The position numbers and the translations under genes were made by a program. From contig NMRB01001265.1 in assembly GCA_002633025.1 (NCBI GenBank), positions 22,831-86,830 on the forward strand: a stretch of DNA of 64,000 nucleotides. The letters run 5' to 3'. The notes beneath the pieces are model-generated. The model had not been told where the DNA came from. It worked only from the letters and a program-made list of their open reading frames with translations, and did no database searches. Positions within the stretch are counted from its first letter, which is position 1, and the number at the start of each line of letters is the position of its first letter. Source of the stretch: Notospermus geniculatus. Lineage: Eukaryota > Nemertea > Pilidiophora > Heteronemertea > Lineidae. Shown piece by piece: positions 17,801 through 28,482 of the stretch.

Positions 17801-20800
17801 CGGACTATTCACGCCGAGTCAAATACTCCACAGAACAGTTTCCGGAGCAGCCGCTGCAATGCATTTACCAGTTGTTGTTACGAATAAAACGGGTTGTTTT
17901 ATTATTTTTGGTTCACTTTGGACAGACGTGAACAATCCGCTTAAAGCTAAACCTGTGTGTGACCCATCACCACAAAACCACTACTAAGTCGCTCTGAAGT
18001 TGGCAGGTTGAGACCAACGTTTTGTCAATTTCAGTAGGCCAAGTCAAGGCATATTGTCTGTCTTTTGTAAAATCTGAGTGATTACAAAACATTTCTTCCT
18101 TTATCTCCTTGAGTTATTTTGGTTCATCCTGGTTCACATCTTGTGCGACTTAAGATGGGTTTTGCTGTGATGGTCACATATTGTGCTTTTCACTGAAGAG
18201 ATCGTACTTGCCCTTTAAAATTTCCAAACTTTGCATACCCGGTACATTTCGTAGGAACATGCACATGTATGATACATGTACATGTATGCATGCGTTGACG
18301 CATAGATTCTGCAGTGTGAATTGTACCCCTAGTGATACGGCAGGGCCTAACCCATAGAAAATTTCCTTTATGGCTGAGTCAGACTGTTAGTGCACTCGAC
18401 TTGTAAACCAAACTGCCTGTGCTAAATAACGAGTTCCCAGTATTGACTCTGGATTGGAAATGATACATTCTTTTATTTGTCTGCCATTAGAGCTTCCAAA
18501 TTTGATGACTGTGAACTTGGAAGACACACAAATAAATGATGAGGGTGTGATGTCATGGACCACTTCACACGAGCAACTGGATTGCTTACAGCATCTGAAC
18601 TTGAATAGGACTGCTGTCACCCACCAAGTGCTGAGGTCACTGAAAGGTGAGTTAAGGGGAAGAGATGCACTTAATTTGCTGAACTTTTTGCCTACTCCAC
18701 GATAAGGGTGCTGATGTCTATGGGCAAGGCGTGGTTCCAGAAGGAGCACACCGGGTGCTCACATCCGCCTTTTGCAAAAAGATCTGCAAAATCGACCATG
18801 AAATTCCGGAATTTGGCGCAAATGTTCCTATAGCACAGGGCACCTCACTTTTTCAAAATCCTGGATTTGTCCCTGTGGGCCCTGCTGTGTGAATAGGACC
18901 ATTTCCATTTAACATATTTAAATTTGACCATCACTTATCCTTCCTTTTCAGCGTTCACATCCCTCCGTACCCTTAGCGTGGAAGGGACGAGAGTCTCCAG
19001 CCTCTCAGGAGTTGAATCCTTACCAAATCTTGAAGTGCTGAACGTGGCATCAACTCAGATCGTCACCGAGTCTTTAATCTGCTTGAGAAGCTGTCCAAAT
19101 CTCACTGCTTTGAATATTTCCAACACACAAAATGTCCATGGCGACAATGCATTACAGCACATTTCAGGTAGTTCATGTGTTGTACATTTTTCAGAGAAAG
19201 GCAGTTCCTTGATCATTGTTCAATATCCGCTTTTAAAAGATTCCACTGCAGTGTCTTGTTCATGCTTCCGGTTTAGATCAACCCAGTATAGCCAGGGATG
19301 TGACTTTTTCACTGCTTTTTGGGTAAAAAACGAAGATGATGACACATTCCTGTGATTCAGGTTAAAACTTTCTTACCATCCTTTTGTATTTCGAAGGTTA
19401 CAAAATGTATTTCAGGTCTTCACTTGTGCCTTCTGCAACTTCCAACAAGACACACTACAACTATGGCTGGGCTCTGTCACCTCACAGGTAAGCTGTTCCC
19501 CCTGGTTCTGCTGTTGAGGTAGCCAATAGACCATTCTCAAATTCCCTGATCTGCGCACTTCCTCCGAAATTTCAACCATAACCTCGATCTGAAACCGGGT
19601 GACGTGACGCAATCCATTATTCAGCAATGGTCGAGTCTGACGCAACGTCGTCGACGTCACTGTCGCGGGGCTGTCTGCGTCACGTCATTCAGCTTCAGAT
19701 CGAGGTTATGGTTGAAATTTTGGCGGAAGTGCGCAGATCTTTCTTGTTTGCGTCAATTTGAGAACGGTCTACACAGTGTTTAGGGAGGAACTTAGGCTGG
19801 GCCAACATGGGGAAACCTGTCGAATTTGGTCTGATGGGAAATTTGACTCGTACCATCAGAGTTCTCATTCACTACACTCCACCCAGCTGCAACATTCCCA
19901 AATCTGTCAACAAACATGATCCAGTTTCTCATGAAATTATTCGACCCTGATACGTACCGTTGCTGTGAATTTGCTCCTATTTTTTCAGGTATGCCCCTCC
20001 GTGAGCTTGACCTAACAAACTACACAAATGTTGGTGATGAAAGTATGCAATACATCGGTCAAATTAAAAGGTATTCATCCAGCTGACTCGTTTAACTTTC
20101 TGCAGTATAACCTTGCTCATAAACAAATTCCTCTGCCTACATGTAGCAGACACCTCTCTATTACATGTAACAACAGCAGAGGTCATTCCCCAGTTGGTCA
20201 CGTCAGTTTATTCTGACGTCTGTATTTAGGATATCTCTCAATTCAGGAGAGTACCCAGCAATCCACTGGTGTCTAAAAGAGAGTTTCCAGTGTACAAGTA
20301 TCAATGCAGATTCCCGCTTTTATTTTTTGTTCCACTTTCCGTTCTCAGTCTCCATTTACCACCTGCTATCTATTTGCAGTTTATGTAGGCTTCTGCTGGG
20401 GAACACCAGGGTCACTGATGCAGGCTTACGCTTCTTGGATGGTGAGTTGGGTCTTCCTTCGAAATATTAACTGTAAAACTTCTCTGTTTAGTTGGAATTC
20501 AGATTCAAATAGGCCTACACCAGTTGAGTGGCTCTATTTGTTACCATACTTGACTTAAAGCTCAAGTTCGAATTTGCACGCACATGTTCTGTGACCAGAG
20601 GGCAGCATCATATCAGCCTGCATCACGAAGTCAAAAGTGCTGCTCAACTAACAGGAAAAAGGGTTGTAAACTTCCAGGATAATGGCAAAATTCCTCCTTA
20701 AACTCGGGAGAGCAGTTTGTTCTTACTGTTTAATAAATATCTCTCTGCAGGATTGATCAACCTTGAGATATTGTCTCTTGACAGAACAGTGATTGGTGAT

Positions 20801-23800
20801 GCGTCTGCTGATGTTTTCTGTGCCTTCAAAAAGCTCCAAGAGTTGAGCCTTTCAGAAACTGGGTAACTATTACACCATCCCCCTTGTCTACATGTAGTTG
20901 AATCTTCTCCCTTCGCGATGCCTTCTCTTCGCCCATACTACCTATTTCTACATCAGTGAGAAATGATTACTTCTATCCTCTTGAATTTCAATATAGAATA
21001 TGAGTAGGCATCATTACTACCGGCACAATTTTTCTCAGTATGTTGGTGATACTCACAGTATTCAACCCAAAGAAGGAAAGATGAAACTTCCCAGTATATT
21101 TTTGGTAGAACTACATTCTTTACCTGTGAAGGTCTCGCTTCACAGGCAAACACTCGCTCCCTATGTGACTCTGTTTGTATGCAGTGATGTAGGGAGTGAG
21201 TAACAACACGGCCGGCAGATGCAGGATTTGGGAAAAGAGGGGGCGCCCTGTGCTAGGAACATTGAAATTTGTGCCAAGTTCCCGAATTTCACCGATTTGT
21301 TGGCCAAAAGGGGGGGGGGCGTGCGCCCCTTCTATCTGTGCCTTAACAAGAACCACTGATTACCTCAGGATGGGTCTCACCACCAATGGGTTAAAATGTC
21401 AACGTGGTTGTCCAAGCTTTGGTTAATTGACCTAATGGCAGCTAAATCAAGATTAAAGGGTTACCATGTTCTGCTGATTGCCTGCTACTTGTTCCACACT
21501 TGACTCCAACCACTCAATGGATTTTCAATTTGTTGGAGTGGGCTTGATGCGTATCGTTAGCACTTGGGGGTTACGATGCATGGGCATTTCAGTACGATTG
21601 CTACAATTCCAAGGTTCAGTTTGCAGATGGGCTACTATCATCGACTCATTGACATGATTCAGCCAATTTACATTGAGGGCATCCTGACTGGTTTGTGTTT
21701 TTTTCATGGGCAAGCGATTAAATTCATAGGCAAGATGAACATTCAGTGGTTCATGAAATCTTTGTTCATGAAATCGATGCTCATTATGACGAAGTCTAAA
21801 GGCACTCTTCCATGCGAGAGTTCTCGTACGAGTTCTTCCATGCGAGAGTTCTCGTACGAGTTCTTCCATGCGAGAGTTCTCGTACGAGTTGGCAATATAC
21901 ACCAGTACGTAGTTTTCGCAAAGTCCCCGAAACGCGAACGCCAATCCCATTGTTCGATGCCACGAAGAGAGCAGCGAACAATAGGATAGACGTTCGCGAT
22001 TGCGTCTTGGGGGCTTTGCGAAAACTCTGTATTATTGGTTTCCTTATGACTTTGAGACCAATAACTCAAATGCTGGCCCATTTATTTCAATTGCTGAGAT
22101 GCCCATGGAGAGAGCTGACGTGAGTGAGAAAACCCCCACATAGAGCAGCACCTTTAAGCTACTTTTGCATGAGATGATTGAACAGTTCTGGGTCCGGTTG
22201 CACGAAACTCACGACAGCGCTATCTTGGTGTTAGCGCTATCTTCATGTTAGATGACGTAAAAATCCATTGTTCTTTTACGTCATTTAACATCAAGATAGC
22301 GCTAACACCAGGATAGCACTGTCGTGAGTTTCGTGCAACCGGACCCTGCTGTTGAACAAACCACCAGTGGCTCTGTGTGAGAATGTTTCTATTTAGGTGA
22401 GCAGGGGTATCATTTAGCCTGGTATTCGTAGCCTGTATATCTATTTCAGCATTACCAGTAAGTTTCTGAGGTTAAGGTCGCTAAACAACTGTGTCCACCT
22501 GACGAAACTCAACTTGAGCCGAACAAGTATTACATCCAAAGGTAAGACATGCCAAAAAATTCCAGTGAACGATCTGGAAATCGTCACATGAGGGCTTTCA
22601 GTGTATTGTATGGTATTGGATTTTTCCGTCAGGGCCAAAGCCGTAGCATTATTGGCCCTGGTATGTTGGGAAGAGGCCATCTCAAGCTACTGATTCCTCA
22701 CTTGGATGGGCTTGGGGTCTTTTACTTGCCCTTGCAAAGAAACAAGGTATAAGGCACCAGAGCTTACTGTCCCATGTAACGGACGTGAAGAGCCGGGAAT
22801 GAAATCCCTTATGGCCCGGGCCGGATTCGAACCCGGGACTTGCTGCTTGTGCTGAGTGGACATGATAACCACTTGGCTTTCAGAGTGCTGCAGCGGAAAC
22901 GTTATGGCCTGTCAGCATTGACGTTCCGGACACATCATAGGTGTGCCCATATTAGTCTCAAAAATACAGAGGGCCGTATTCCAGAAGCTTCCTTAACTCT
23001 AAGGTCTACCTTTAGCTATTGTTTGCAGGGCAAAATACAAAAGCTATATAAAGTGGACCTTAGAGTTAAGGAGGCTTCTAGAATACGGGCCAGAGTCTTG
23101 CCAATTCTATGTAATTGAATGAAAGGTCTGCTATAGAGCAAATAATCTGTATTTGGTGCTCGACTCTCAACTCTATCTTATTCACTTTTAGCATCCTAAA
23201 AAGGAATTAACCAACTGAGGAAATTCATCTTAAAAAAGGATTTTAAGTTTAGTTTCAAGGTTGATGTGTGCTGAATGTAAGCTTGATGCCTTACCATCTT
23301 TAAACCTCTCGCAGCAATGAAGATCAATACCTGCCTATTAGTCGTGCTCTGCTCAGGTGACATGGCCGCGATCTCATCTAAATGAAAATTGATGATCTCG
23401 GCCATAAACTGTGATGTTGTGCACAAGGCATGTTATTTCAGACTGATGACGCTTTGAGATGGACTGTTTGACCAAAGTGCGGAAAAATTTTATGTAATAT
23501 TCGTCTATAAGATAAGAAAAAGACAGAATTGATGAGAAAGATCATCCTGATCACAGGTCACCAGCTCTCCCCTTGATAACCTTTCTGACATTAAAATTAC
23601 CCCTGATGTTTCCTGGGAACATATTGACTTGACACTTGTCGTACGCTCTTCTGGTACATTCGCCCAGGTGAGCACATGGTCCATGGACTATTTCATTACA
23701 TTTCTTTGCCAGTATACTGTATTGTCTGTAAAGAGCATTATTCCCACTGAGGTCACATCTGGTAGAAAAATAATTATTACAACCACTATTTTTATTACAG

Positions 23801-23961
23801 GTGTCCGATGTCTCAGTCTCCCCAATCTGAAGCTCGTCAACCTTGACGGCACCTGTGTCAAGCCAATCGTCGAGGTTGAGGTCAGAAATAATTGTCCGCA
23901 GGTTGGGCGAATAAGTATGAAGAATCTTGTGCAGCCACCTGACAGTGATGAAGAGGACTAG
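14802..23961 (+). CDS. UBA-domain plus leucine-rich-repeat protein gene (whole span)
   Basis: Fourteen exons can be chained with consistent phases into 1593 coding bases (530 residues). Residues about 7 to 42 form a UBA-like domain (VDDLMNCLMGMGFEFSDCQE), the fold that binds ubiquitin. A Ser/Pro/Ala-rich linker of about 90 residues follows. From there a run of leucine-rich repeats continues almost to the end, first of the cysteine-containing AMN1/F-box type (VVHLSLCYCPLITDRGL, LKTLNLGNCKQITNNSV), then shorter LxxLxLxxTxV units. The C-terminus is acidic (PPDSDEED). I cannot name an orthologue. A role as a ubiquitin-binding adaptor is an inference from the domains. The exon 4 donor is the weakest link, and the terminal exon is duplicated downstream. 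Confidence 0.85.
15560..15912. other. Intron 1 segment with TGACGTCA sites and GGCCTA-rich DNA
   Basis: Two perfect CRE-type octamers TGACGTCA lie at 15601 and 15705. Between them are two related GCGCAAATTGGCGCC-type motifs. The downstream part (15750 to 15912) is GGCCTA low-complexity DNA. It could be a regulatory segment, but composition alone does not show this. Confidence 0.3.
16070..16176 (+). CDS. Exon 2: UBA-like domain
   Basis: Acceptor tattgctttttcag, phase 0. It encodes SVDDLMNCLMGMGFEFSDCQ, EAIQNGKLTVEEVVEW and ends two bases into the tryptophan codon (TG|gtaaat). The MGMGF loop and the C-terminal helix EEVVEWI are typical of UBA domains. Confidence 0.88.
16310..16370 (+). CDS. 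Exon 3: end of UBA and linker
   Basis: It completes the tryptophan and encodes ILAGKPSSQPPSNSGSLRLR, ending in phase 0 at a perfect gtaagt donor. The acceptor is attcttctttcag. Confidence 0.85.
16518..16755. mobile_element. MITE with 50-bp inverted ends in intron 3
   Basis: CAGGGATTGACATAAGCCAA at the left is matched, in inverse, by TTGGCTTATGTCAATCCCTG at the right. The pairing extends for about 50 bases (through ACACCCTTGCTGGCCCTCT), so this is a recent insertion. Confidence 0.9.
16813..17057 (+). CDS. Exon 4: low-complexity linker (3' border uncertain)
   Basis: Acceptor cttctattgtag, phase 0. It encodes KDDESGLSRLSNPFVPDDQP, then a Pro/Ala/Thr-rich stretch to MSDEAILQ. The frame runs to a TAG at 17143, so a donor must lie earlier. 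CAAAT|gtacct at 17057 leaves the phase required by exon 5. Other GT sites do not fit the phase as well. Confidence 0.6.
17246..17311 (+). CDS. Exon 5: HLRKVVLDCYPYATNELLTAL
   Basis: A short exon between acceptor cttcttccag and a perfect donor AG|gtgagt. An alternative acceptor at 17254 keeps the same frame. It encodes HLRKVVLDCYPYATNELLTA, which leads directly into the first complete leucine-rich repeat. Confidence 0.7.
17617..17768 (+). CDS. Exon 6: cysteine-type leucine-rich repeats
   Basis: It encodes LHTNVVHLSLCYCPLITDRG and LKTLNLGNCKQITNNSVQVL, two repeats of the AMN1/F-box LRR type, and ends one base into the next codon (G|gtaata). Confidence 0.92.
17794..17946. mobile_element. MITE with TTTAAAGCGGACTATTCACG ends, copy 1
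   Basis: The termini (TTTAAAGCGGACTATTCACG and CGTGAACAATCCGCTTAAAG) are inverted repeats. A second copy with about 90 percent matching bases by eye lies at 62866. The element starts 26 bases after the exon 6 donor. Confidence 0.88.
17956..18178. mobile_element. MITE, TGTGACCC/CAGCAAAA family, copy 2
   Basis: This copy reads in the opposite sense to the element at 10215: GGCAGGTTGAGACCAACGTT and GTTATTTTGGTTCATCCTGG are shared with it. Inverted ends are TGTGACCCATCACCACAAAA / TTTTGCTGTGATGGTCACA. Confidence 0.85.
18491..18646 (+). CDS. Exon 7: leucine-rich repeats
   Basis: Acceptor gtctgccattag. It encodes LPNLMTVNLEDTQINDEGVM and LQHLNLNRTAVTHQVLRSL and ends in phase 1 at gtgagt. Repeats are now the shorter LxLxxTxV form. 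Confidence 0.92.
18952..19167 (+). CDS. Exon 8: leucine-rich repeats
   Basis: Acceptor tccttccttttcag, donor TCAG|gtagtt, 72 codons in phase 1/1. It holds three repeats: SLRTLSVEGTRVSSLSGV, LEVLNVASTQIVTESL and LTALNISNTQNVHGDNAL. Confidence 0.92.
19416..19487 (+). CDS. Exon 9: short LRR-region exon
   Basis: A 72-base exon, phase 1/1, between acceptor tgtatttcag and donor CAG|gtaagc. It encodes LHLCLLQLPTRHTTTMAGLC. The repeat pattern is weak here, but both borders and the phase fit the chain. Confidence 0.7.
19527..19772. mobile_element. MITE with TAGACCATTCTCAAATT ends
   Basis: Long inverted arms: TAGACCATTCTCAAAT with ATTTGAGAACGGTCTA, and further in CAACCATAACCTCGATCTGA with its complement. 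It sits in the intron between exons 9 and 10. Confidence 0.88.
19989..20070 (+). CDS. Exon 10: leucine-rich repeat
   Basis: Acceptor cctattttttcag. It encodes MPLRELDLTNYTNVGDESMQ, YIGQIK and ends two bases into an arginine codon (AG|gtattc). Confidence 0.88.
20389..20441 (+). CDS. Exon 11: half leucine-rich repeat
   Basis: A 53-base exon after acceptor tttatgtag. It encodes LLLGNTRVTDAGLRFLD and ends in phase 1 at gtgagt. Joined to exon 10 it gives a regular repeat. Confidence 0.88.
20751..20862 (+). CDS. Exon 12: leucine-rich repeats
   Basis: Acceptor atctctctgcag. It encodes LINLEILSLDRTVIGD, then a helix-like insert, then LQELSLSETG, with a phase-2 donor GG|gtaact. Confidence 0.92.
21807..21890. 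repeat. 28-bp tandem repeat, three units
   Basis: Three identical 28-bp units containing CATGCGAGAGTTCTCGTACG lie head to tail. Each has an internal palindrome (GAGTTCTCGTACGAGTTC). There are no spacers, so it is not CRISPR-like. Confidence 0.9.
21910..22034. mobile_element. MITE with AGTTTTCGCAAAG ends, copy 1
   Basis: Inverted ends TAGTTTTCGCAAAGTCCCCG / GGGGGCTTTGCGAAAACT. A full copy lies at 32540. Single arms occur in both copies of the segmental duplication (25757 and 30430). Confidence 0.85.
22190..22346. repeat. Foldback element, GGGTCCGGTTGCACGAAACT head
   Basis: Near-perfect palindrome about 157 bases long. The left arm begins GGGTCCGGTTGCACGAAACT and the right arm ends AGTTTCGTGCAACCGGACCC. 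It is closely related to the element at 49595. Confidence 0.92.
22450..22541 (+). CDS. Exon 13: leucine-rich repeat
   Basis: Acceptor tatctatttcag, donor G|gtaaga. It encodes ITSKFLRLRSLNNCVHLTKL and NLSRTSITSK. This is the last exon before the duplicated block, so it can in principle splice to either terminal exon. Confidence 0.9.
22598..22900 (-). mobile_element. tRNA-derived SINE on the minus strand
   Basis: Read on the minus strand, an A-box-like GCCAAGTGGTTATCATG is followed by a B box GGGTTCGAATCC. The tail extends to the TTTTCCGTCAG-type end near 22620. Related copies lie at 26082, 35221 and 36964. Confidence 0.65.
22971..23091. repeat. Foldback element, GGGCCGTATTCCAGAAG head
   Basis: Palindrome: GGGCCGTATTCCAGAAGCTT and CCTTAACTCTAAGGT pair with the right arm ending TTCTAGAATACGGGCC. 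The same element is in the duplicated block at 26338. Confidence 0.9.
23801..23961 (+). CDS. Exon 14: last leucine-rich repeat and acidic tail
   Basis: Acceptor tttttattacag. It completes a glycine codon, encodes VRCLSLPNLKLVNLDGTCVK, PIVEVEVRNNCPQVGR and ends QPPDSDEED before TAG. The first part finishes the repeat begun in exon 13. Confidence 0.93.
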
Positions 23962-24963
23962 TTCTGATGACCCATGGAAAACTTTTGAGGGATGGTGTTG
24001 TGCATTGGATGTGAAAAGGTGAAAAAAATATAACTCCAAATTATTGTAATATTCCTGTTCGTCTTTTTTGCTAATGATGGTCTTATTTCCACTTTAAGGG
24101 TTCAGGTTTGAATACTGTATATTTTCAGCTAGAACATTACTAACTCTGTTACCATTCATTTATTGAAAGAGTTGCAATTCACTGTAGGAGAAAACCAGAC
24201 TTGACTCCAGAAACTTTCCTCTAACATTACATTTACATCCCTTAGGCTCCACCGACCATTTGACCCCTGTGAAACGCGTTTCAGAGGGGTCTAGATAAGA
24301 GATCTAAGATATTGATATTGCGTAATCCTATTGTTTTCCTTCTCTGCCTGATTTATATCAAAATGAAAAATAGGCTGTTGCCTTGCCTGAAAGTTATGCA
24401 GTTGAACAGAGAATTCTTTGTTATAACAAAATTCAAATCCGATGAAAATTAACGATTTTACAACGCTAAATTTGCAGCCTGTTTGGGCCGTAACCATTAT
24501 GCATTCCCCCTTGCCTTGATACACATGATTGCTTAATGTGTGAGTCTTGGAATGACTCACTTATAACCAGAGGGGTGCAAGGTGCAATTAGGTCAGTGGC
24601 TCAGATCAACCAGATGATGTAAGATTATGTAAAATGAGTCAATGTGGGAAGGTGTCTTTCTGCAACATATTTCCTAAGGCCGGGTTTATCTAATGAAAGA
24701 GTGTTGCCCTCTTCTTTACTGAGGAATAGGTTATGACAGGAGTTGAACTCCCTACTCAAGTGCTGTGTGTCCATCACAAACCTTCAAAGAAAAAAAAATC
24801 TACTTTGTACAATATATCTTCCACTGTAATGTCTATGTAATTTGCTTTGAGATTATAACTGGGACTCGGAACACTGTTAGGCTTCATATGAGGCCATTTA
24901 TGTAATCGGTTACGGCAATATCTCCGTGCATGTACAGTCAGCTGTAATCCAAAGAATAATAAA
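23962..24963 (+). other. Probable 3' untranslated region of the UBA-LRR gene
   Basis: No further frame follows the stop. The first clear AATAAA hexamer is at 24958, about one kilobase downstream, and could mark the 3' end. The same region, including the hexamer, is present in the second copy. Confidence 0.4.
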
Positions 24964-26337
24964 GTGTCAATTTCAACTCTAGTCAGGTATTGGTACATGT
25001 AGATTCCCTGTTTTAATGAGCATTCGTAATTTGTTGGAAATAACAAAATGCTGTGTAAAATATTTGTATCATTGACATATTTCGGATTAAGTGAATTAAA
25101 TGCAAATTGTATTCCATTTTTCAGTCGGTTTTTCATGAGACCTAAAATGACCAGCTCCATCAGGTGTGGTATTTTGCTCAATAATCTATGTTTAAATTTC
25201 AGTAAAATTGAACTTCATTACGTTGTTTTGATTGTTGATGCATGATGTTATATTACCCTGTTAAATACTGCACACAAGTTCATACTTTGCGGGTACAGTG
25301 TTCCACTATACGCTGTGCCCTAGAGTGTGGCTGAGCACTAAACATGTCACTGCCTGTGCCCTTATATCAAAAACCTGTTTGTACACTCAACTGCGAATCT
25401 GGGAACAGCTCCGTTTGAAGCACTGTGGTGGTGGAACTAGTGTTTAGCCACGATGCGCCACTTGCAAGTTGGCCATCGCAGGAAAAGTCGTTGTCTGAAG
25501 GCAGCGCGGAAATAAATCTTTTGCCATATTCTCGGTTGCGGTGTGTATGAACAGGTCGTTTTAGGGCAACTCTTGCTGCTGTAACCGCATGTCGCTTAAA
25601 GTTCGTTCTTTCTTTCATGACTAGGCAGGCCCACAGGTAAGTTGCCTGGACAAGGAAAGTAAAAAAAATATGTTTACTTTCGTCTCACATGGTGTATAGT
25701 TTTGGTCTCGCCCATACATACATGTTAGGCCTACAGGTATTCCATCAAGTAATATAGAGTCTCGCAAGGCCCCAAAACGCCAATGCGAACGTCTATCCTT
25801 TTGTTCGGTGCTCTCTTCGTGGCCAAAATGTTCTTCAAAGAATTCAGACCTAGTTTTCAATTTAATTTTTTTAAACTGCATACAGCATAGTACCGGTACA
25901 TTTTACACTACATTAACGTCGGCGAACGGAAGCACTTTCTGAATTGAATAGGGTAAAGTGGTACAATTATAGCCCCGGTACAATTATAGCCCCTGAGTGG
26001 AAACATGGCCAGCATTGCAAGGAGATGTATAGTGCCTAATCCAATGATCTATAATATTCAAGATACACTTCTCAGAGAAACTTGGATAGGCTTGGGGTCT
26101 TTTACTTGCCCTTGCAAAGAAACAAGGTACAAGGCACCAGGGCTAACTGTCCCATGTAGCCGGGAATGCAGTCCCTTATGGCCCGGGCTGGATTCGAACC
26201 CGGGACTTGCTGCTTGTGCTGAGTGGACATGATAACCACTTGGCTTTCAGAGTGCTGCAGTGGAAACATTATGGCCTGTCAGCACTGACGTTCCGGACGC
26301 ATCATAGGTGTGCCCATATTAGTCTCAAAAATACAGA

Positions 26338-26456
26338 GGGCCGTATTCCAGAAGCTTCCTTAACTCTAAGGTCTACCTTTAGCTATTGTTTGCAGGGCAG
26401 AATACAAAAGCTTAAAGTGGACCTTAGAGTTAAGGAGGCTTCTAGAATACGGGCCA
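26338..26456. repeat. Foldback element, GGGCCGTATTCCAGAAG head (duplicate)
   Basis: This is the second-copy version of the element at 22971. Its loop is shorter by a few bases (TATA missing). Confidence 0.9.
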
Positions 26457-27003
26457 GAGTCTTGCCAATTCTATGTAATTGAATGAAAGGTCTGCTATAG
26501 AGCAAATAATCTGTATTTGGTGCTGGACTCTCAACTCTATCTTATTCACTTTTAGCATCCTAAAAAGGAATTAACCAACTGAGGAAATTCATCTTAAAAA
26601 AGGATTTTAAGTTTAGTTTCAAGGTTGATGTGTCCTAATTGTAAGCTTGATGCCTTACCATCTTTAAACCTCTCGCAGCAATGAAGATCAATACCTGCCT
26701 ATTAGTCGTGCTCTGCTCAGGTGACATGGCCGCGATCTCATCTAAATGAAAATTGATGATCTTGGCCATAAACTGTGATGTTGTGCACAAGGCATGTTAT
26801 TTCAGACTGATGACGCTTTGATATGGACTGTTTGACCAAAGTGCGGAAAAATTTTATGTAATATTCGTCTATAAGATAAGAAAAACACAGAATTGATGAA
26901 CAAGATTATCATCAAGATTATCATTATCATGAAAGATTCTCCTGATCACAAGTCACCAGCTCTCCCCTTGATAACCTTTCTGACATTAAAATTACCCCTG
27001 ATT

Positions 27004-28280
27004 AAGTCTGTGGCAGTGTGACTAATTGAGGCAAAATTCAGTAAAAATGTCAATGCCTAAGGTTCTGGTTTCGATCCCTGATCACATCCGCTGTTCATGT
27101 GGTGCAGGTTTACTCTGTGCACTCCAGTAACATGTACACCCTGCTGTATATTTGCTGTACATTTTTAGCTCACCTGGGGTGAGCTATTGTCGTGACCGCC
27201 AGTCGTCCATCTTGAAAAATGTACTTTGGCTCATAACATGTGAACAATACACAAAGATAACAGGGTTTATGCAGCGTCATAAAAAGTCATAAAAGGTCAT
27301 AAATTTGGTAGTATGCTTTTATGGCCATTAAAAGTCATTGAATTTCAGCAAATCTGTTTGAATGGTCATAAAAGTCTTTAAATTTTGAGCAAACAGTTCT
27401 TTGTTTTCATTCATCCAAGCTGTCGACGGGTAAATGGACTTATTTAGAAAGGCCAATTAGGCCTAACACCTCCTCAAGACTTCTGCAACACCACCAGCCG
27501 TGTCAGCAATTAGCTCGGCACTGTCTCACTCAAATCCTTCATTGACTGAAGGTCTTCTGTATTATGTATAAAAAGGGTAATGATGGGAAAGAATGACATT
27601 CATTAATAAAAGATTCAGAAATGGACTGGAAATTGGTGTTGGTTCTTCAGTTTGTTCAGTGAAGGAAGTTCAAAATTTAACTTTGCAGAAAGTGTGTACT
27701 TGTAGTCGGACTGTTGGGGTGTGTTTGTGATGATTGGGATAAGATTCCGAAATGGACTGGAAACAACAGTTCGTTCCTCAGTGTTCAGTGAGCAGGCCTT
27801 TATATTCCCCCAAATTAACGACGTTCAACGTCAGAGCCCAAATTAAGGGCGCCTAAATTTGAGTCTTGTTTTACATTTAAATAGGAATCTCAGATGCCTG
27901 GAAATGGCGTCTTTTATCCTCTATTTTTCAAAAAAAATTCTAACGAGGGGGACACCCCCTCGCGCTCCCCCCCATTGCACCTTCGGCGCTCTGATGGGGC
28001 CTTTGGCTCCATACCGCCGTAAACAGAAATAGCCCGAATTAGGGAATATAATAATAAGGGCCTGAGATAGTAGTAACTTACAATAGTTTGCAAATATTGT
28101 TGTTAAATTTGCTGCTGTATTTTTTTCTGGTCAGTATCTATCTGTCTATATAGATGAGTTTTACCTTTTTTTGTGTTACGAAGAGGTCATAAATTTTAAC
28201 CTTTTCTGGTACTAAAAGTCATTAAAAAGGTCATAAATCCTAACCACAGATTGCTGCATAAACCCTGAACTTCTAACCTG
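27004..28280. mobile_element. Insertion interrupting copy 2 of the duplication
   Basis: This stretch is absent from copy 1, where ACCCCTGATG runs straight into the sequence found here after 28280. It begins with a SINE-like part holding a B-box-like GGTTTCGATCC (27070). Then comes a TAGCTCACC repeat, then the element described separately. A short TGAT occurs at both junctions. Confidence 0.85.
27261..28267. mobile_element. About 1-kb non-autonomous element with CAGGGTTTATGCAGC ends
   Basis: The left end CAGGGTTTATGCAGC is exactly inverted at the right (GCTGCATAAACCCTG). Both ends are followed inside by GTCATAAAAAGTC-type repeats. The interior has no coding frame of note and contains a C-rich block (CCCCCTCGCGCTCCCCCCC). 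Confidence 0.85.
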
Positions 28281-28482
28281 GTATGATGTTAACTGGGAGC
28301 ACATTGACTTGACACTTGTCGTACGCTCTTCTGGTACATTCACCCAGGTGAGCACCTGCTGGTTCATGGACTATTTCATTACATTTCTTTGCCAGTATAT
28401 GTATTGTCTATAAAGAGCATTATTCCCACTGAGGTCACATCTGGTAGAAAAATAATTATTACAACCAGTATTTTTATTACAG

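Larger units (their letters stand above)
22703..25949 (+). repeat. Segmental duplication, copy 1 (with terminal exon)
   Basis: From the SINE at about 22703 to the sequence CACTTTCTGAATTGAATA at 25948, the sequence matches 26082 to 30622 nearly base for base. It includes exon 14 and its whole 3' region. Confidence 0.95.

Noticed and set aside
21807-21890. Three identical 28-bp repeats resembling CRISPR repeats
   Set aside because: They are directly adjacent with no spacers, in an animal intron; an ordinary tandem repeat.
22800-22890. Possible tRNA genes (GGTTCGAATCC on the minus strand; also near 13700, 35409 and 37160)
   Set aside because: The A and B boxes fit, but there is no complete cloverleaf or acceptor stem, and long non-tRNA tails follow. 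They are tRNA-derived SINEs.
23566-23661. Open segment LDNLSDIKITPDVSWEHIDL ending at a good donor (CAG|gtgagc), possible exon between exons 13 and 14
   Set aside because: The frame required by exon 13 meets a stop at once, and exon 13 joins exon 14 directly to form a regular leucine-rich repeat. The same segment is disrupted by the insertion in copy 2.
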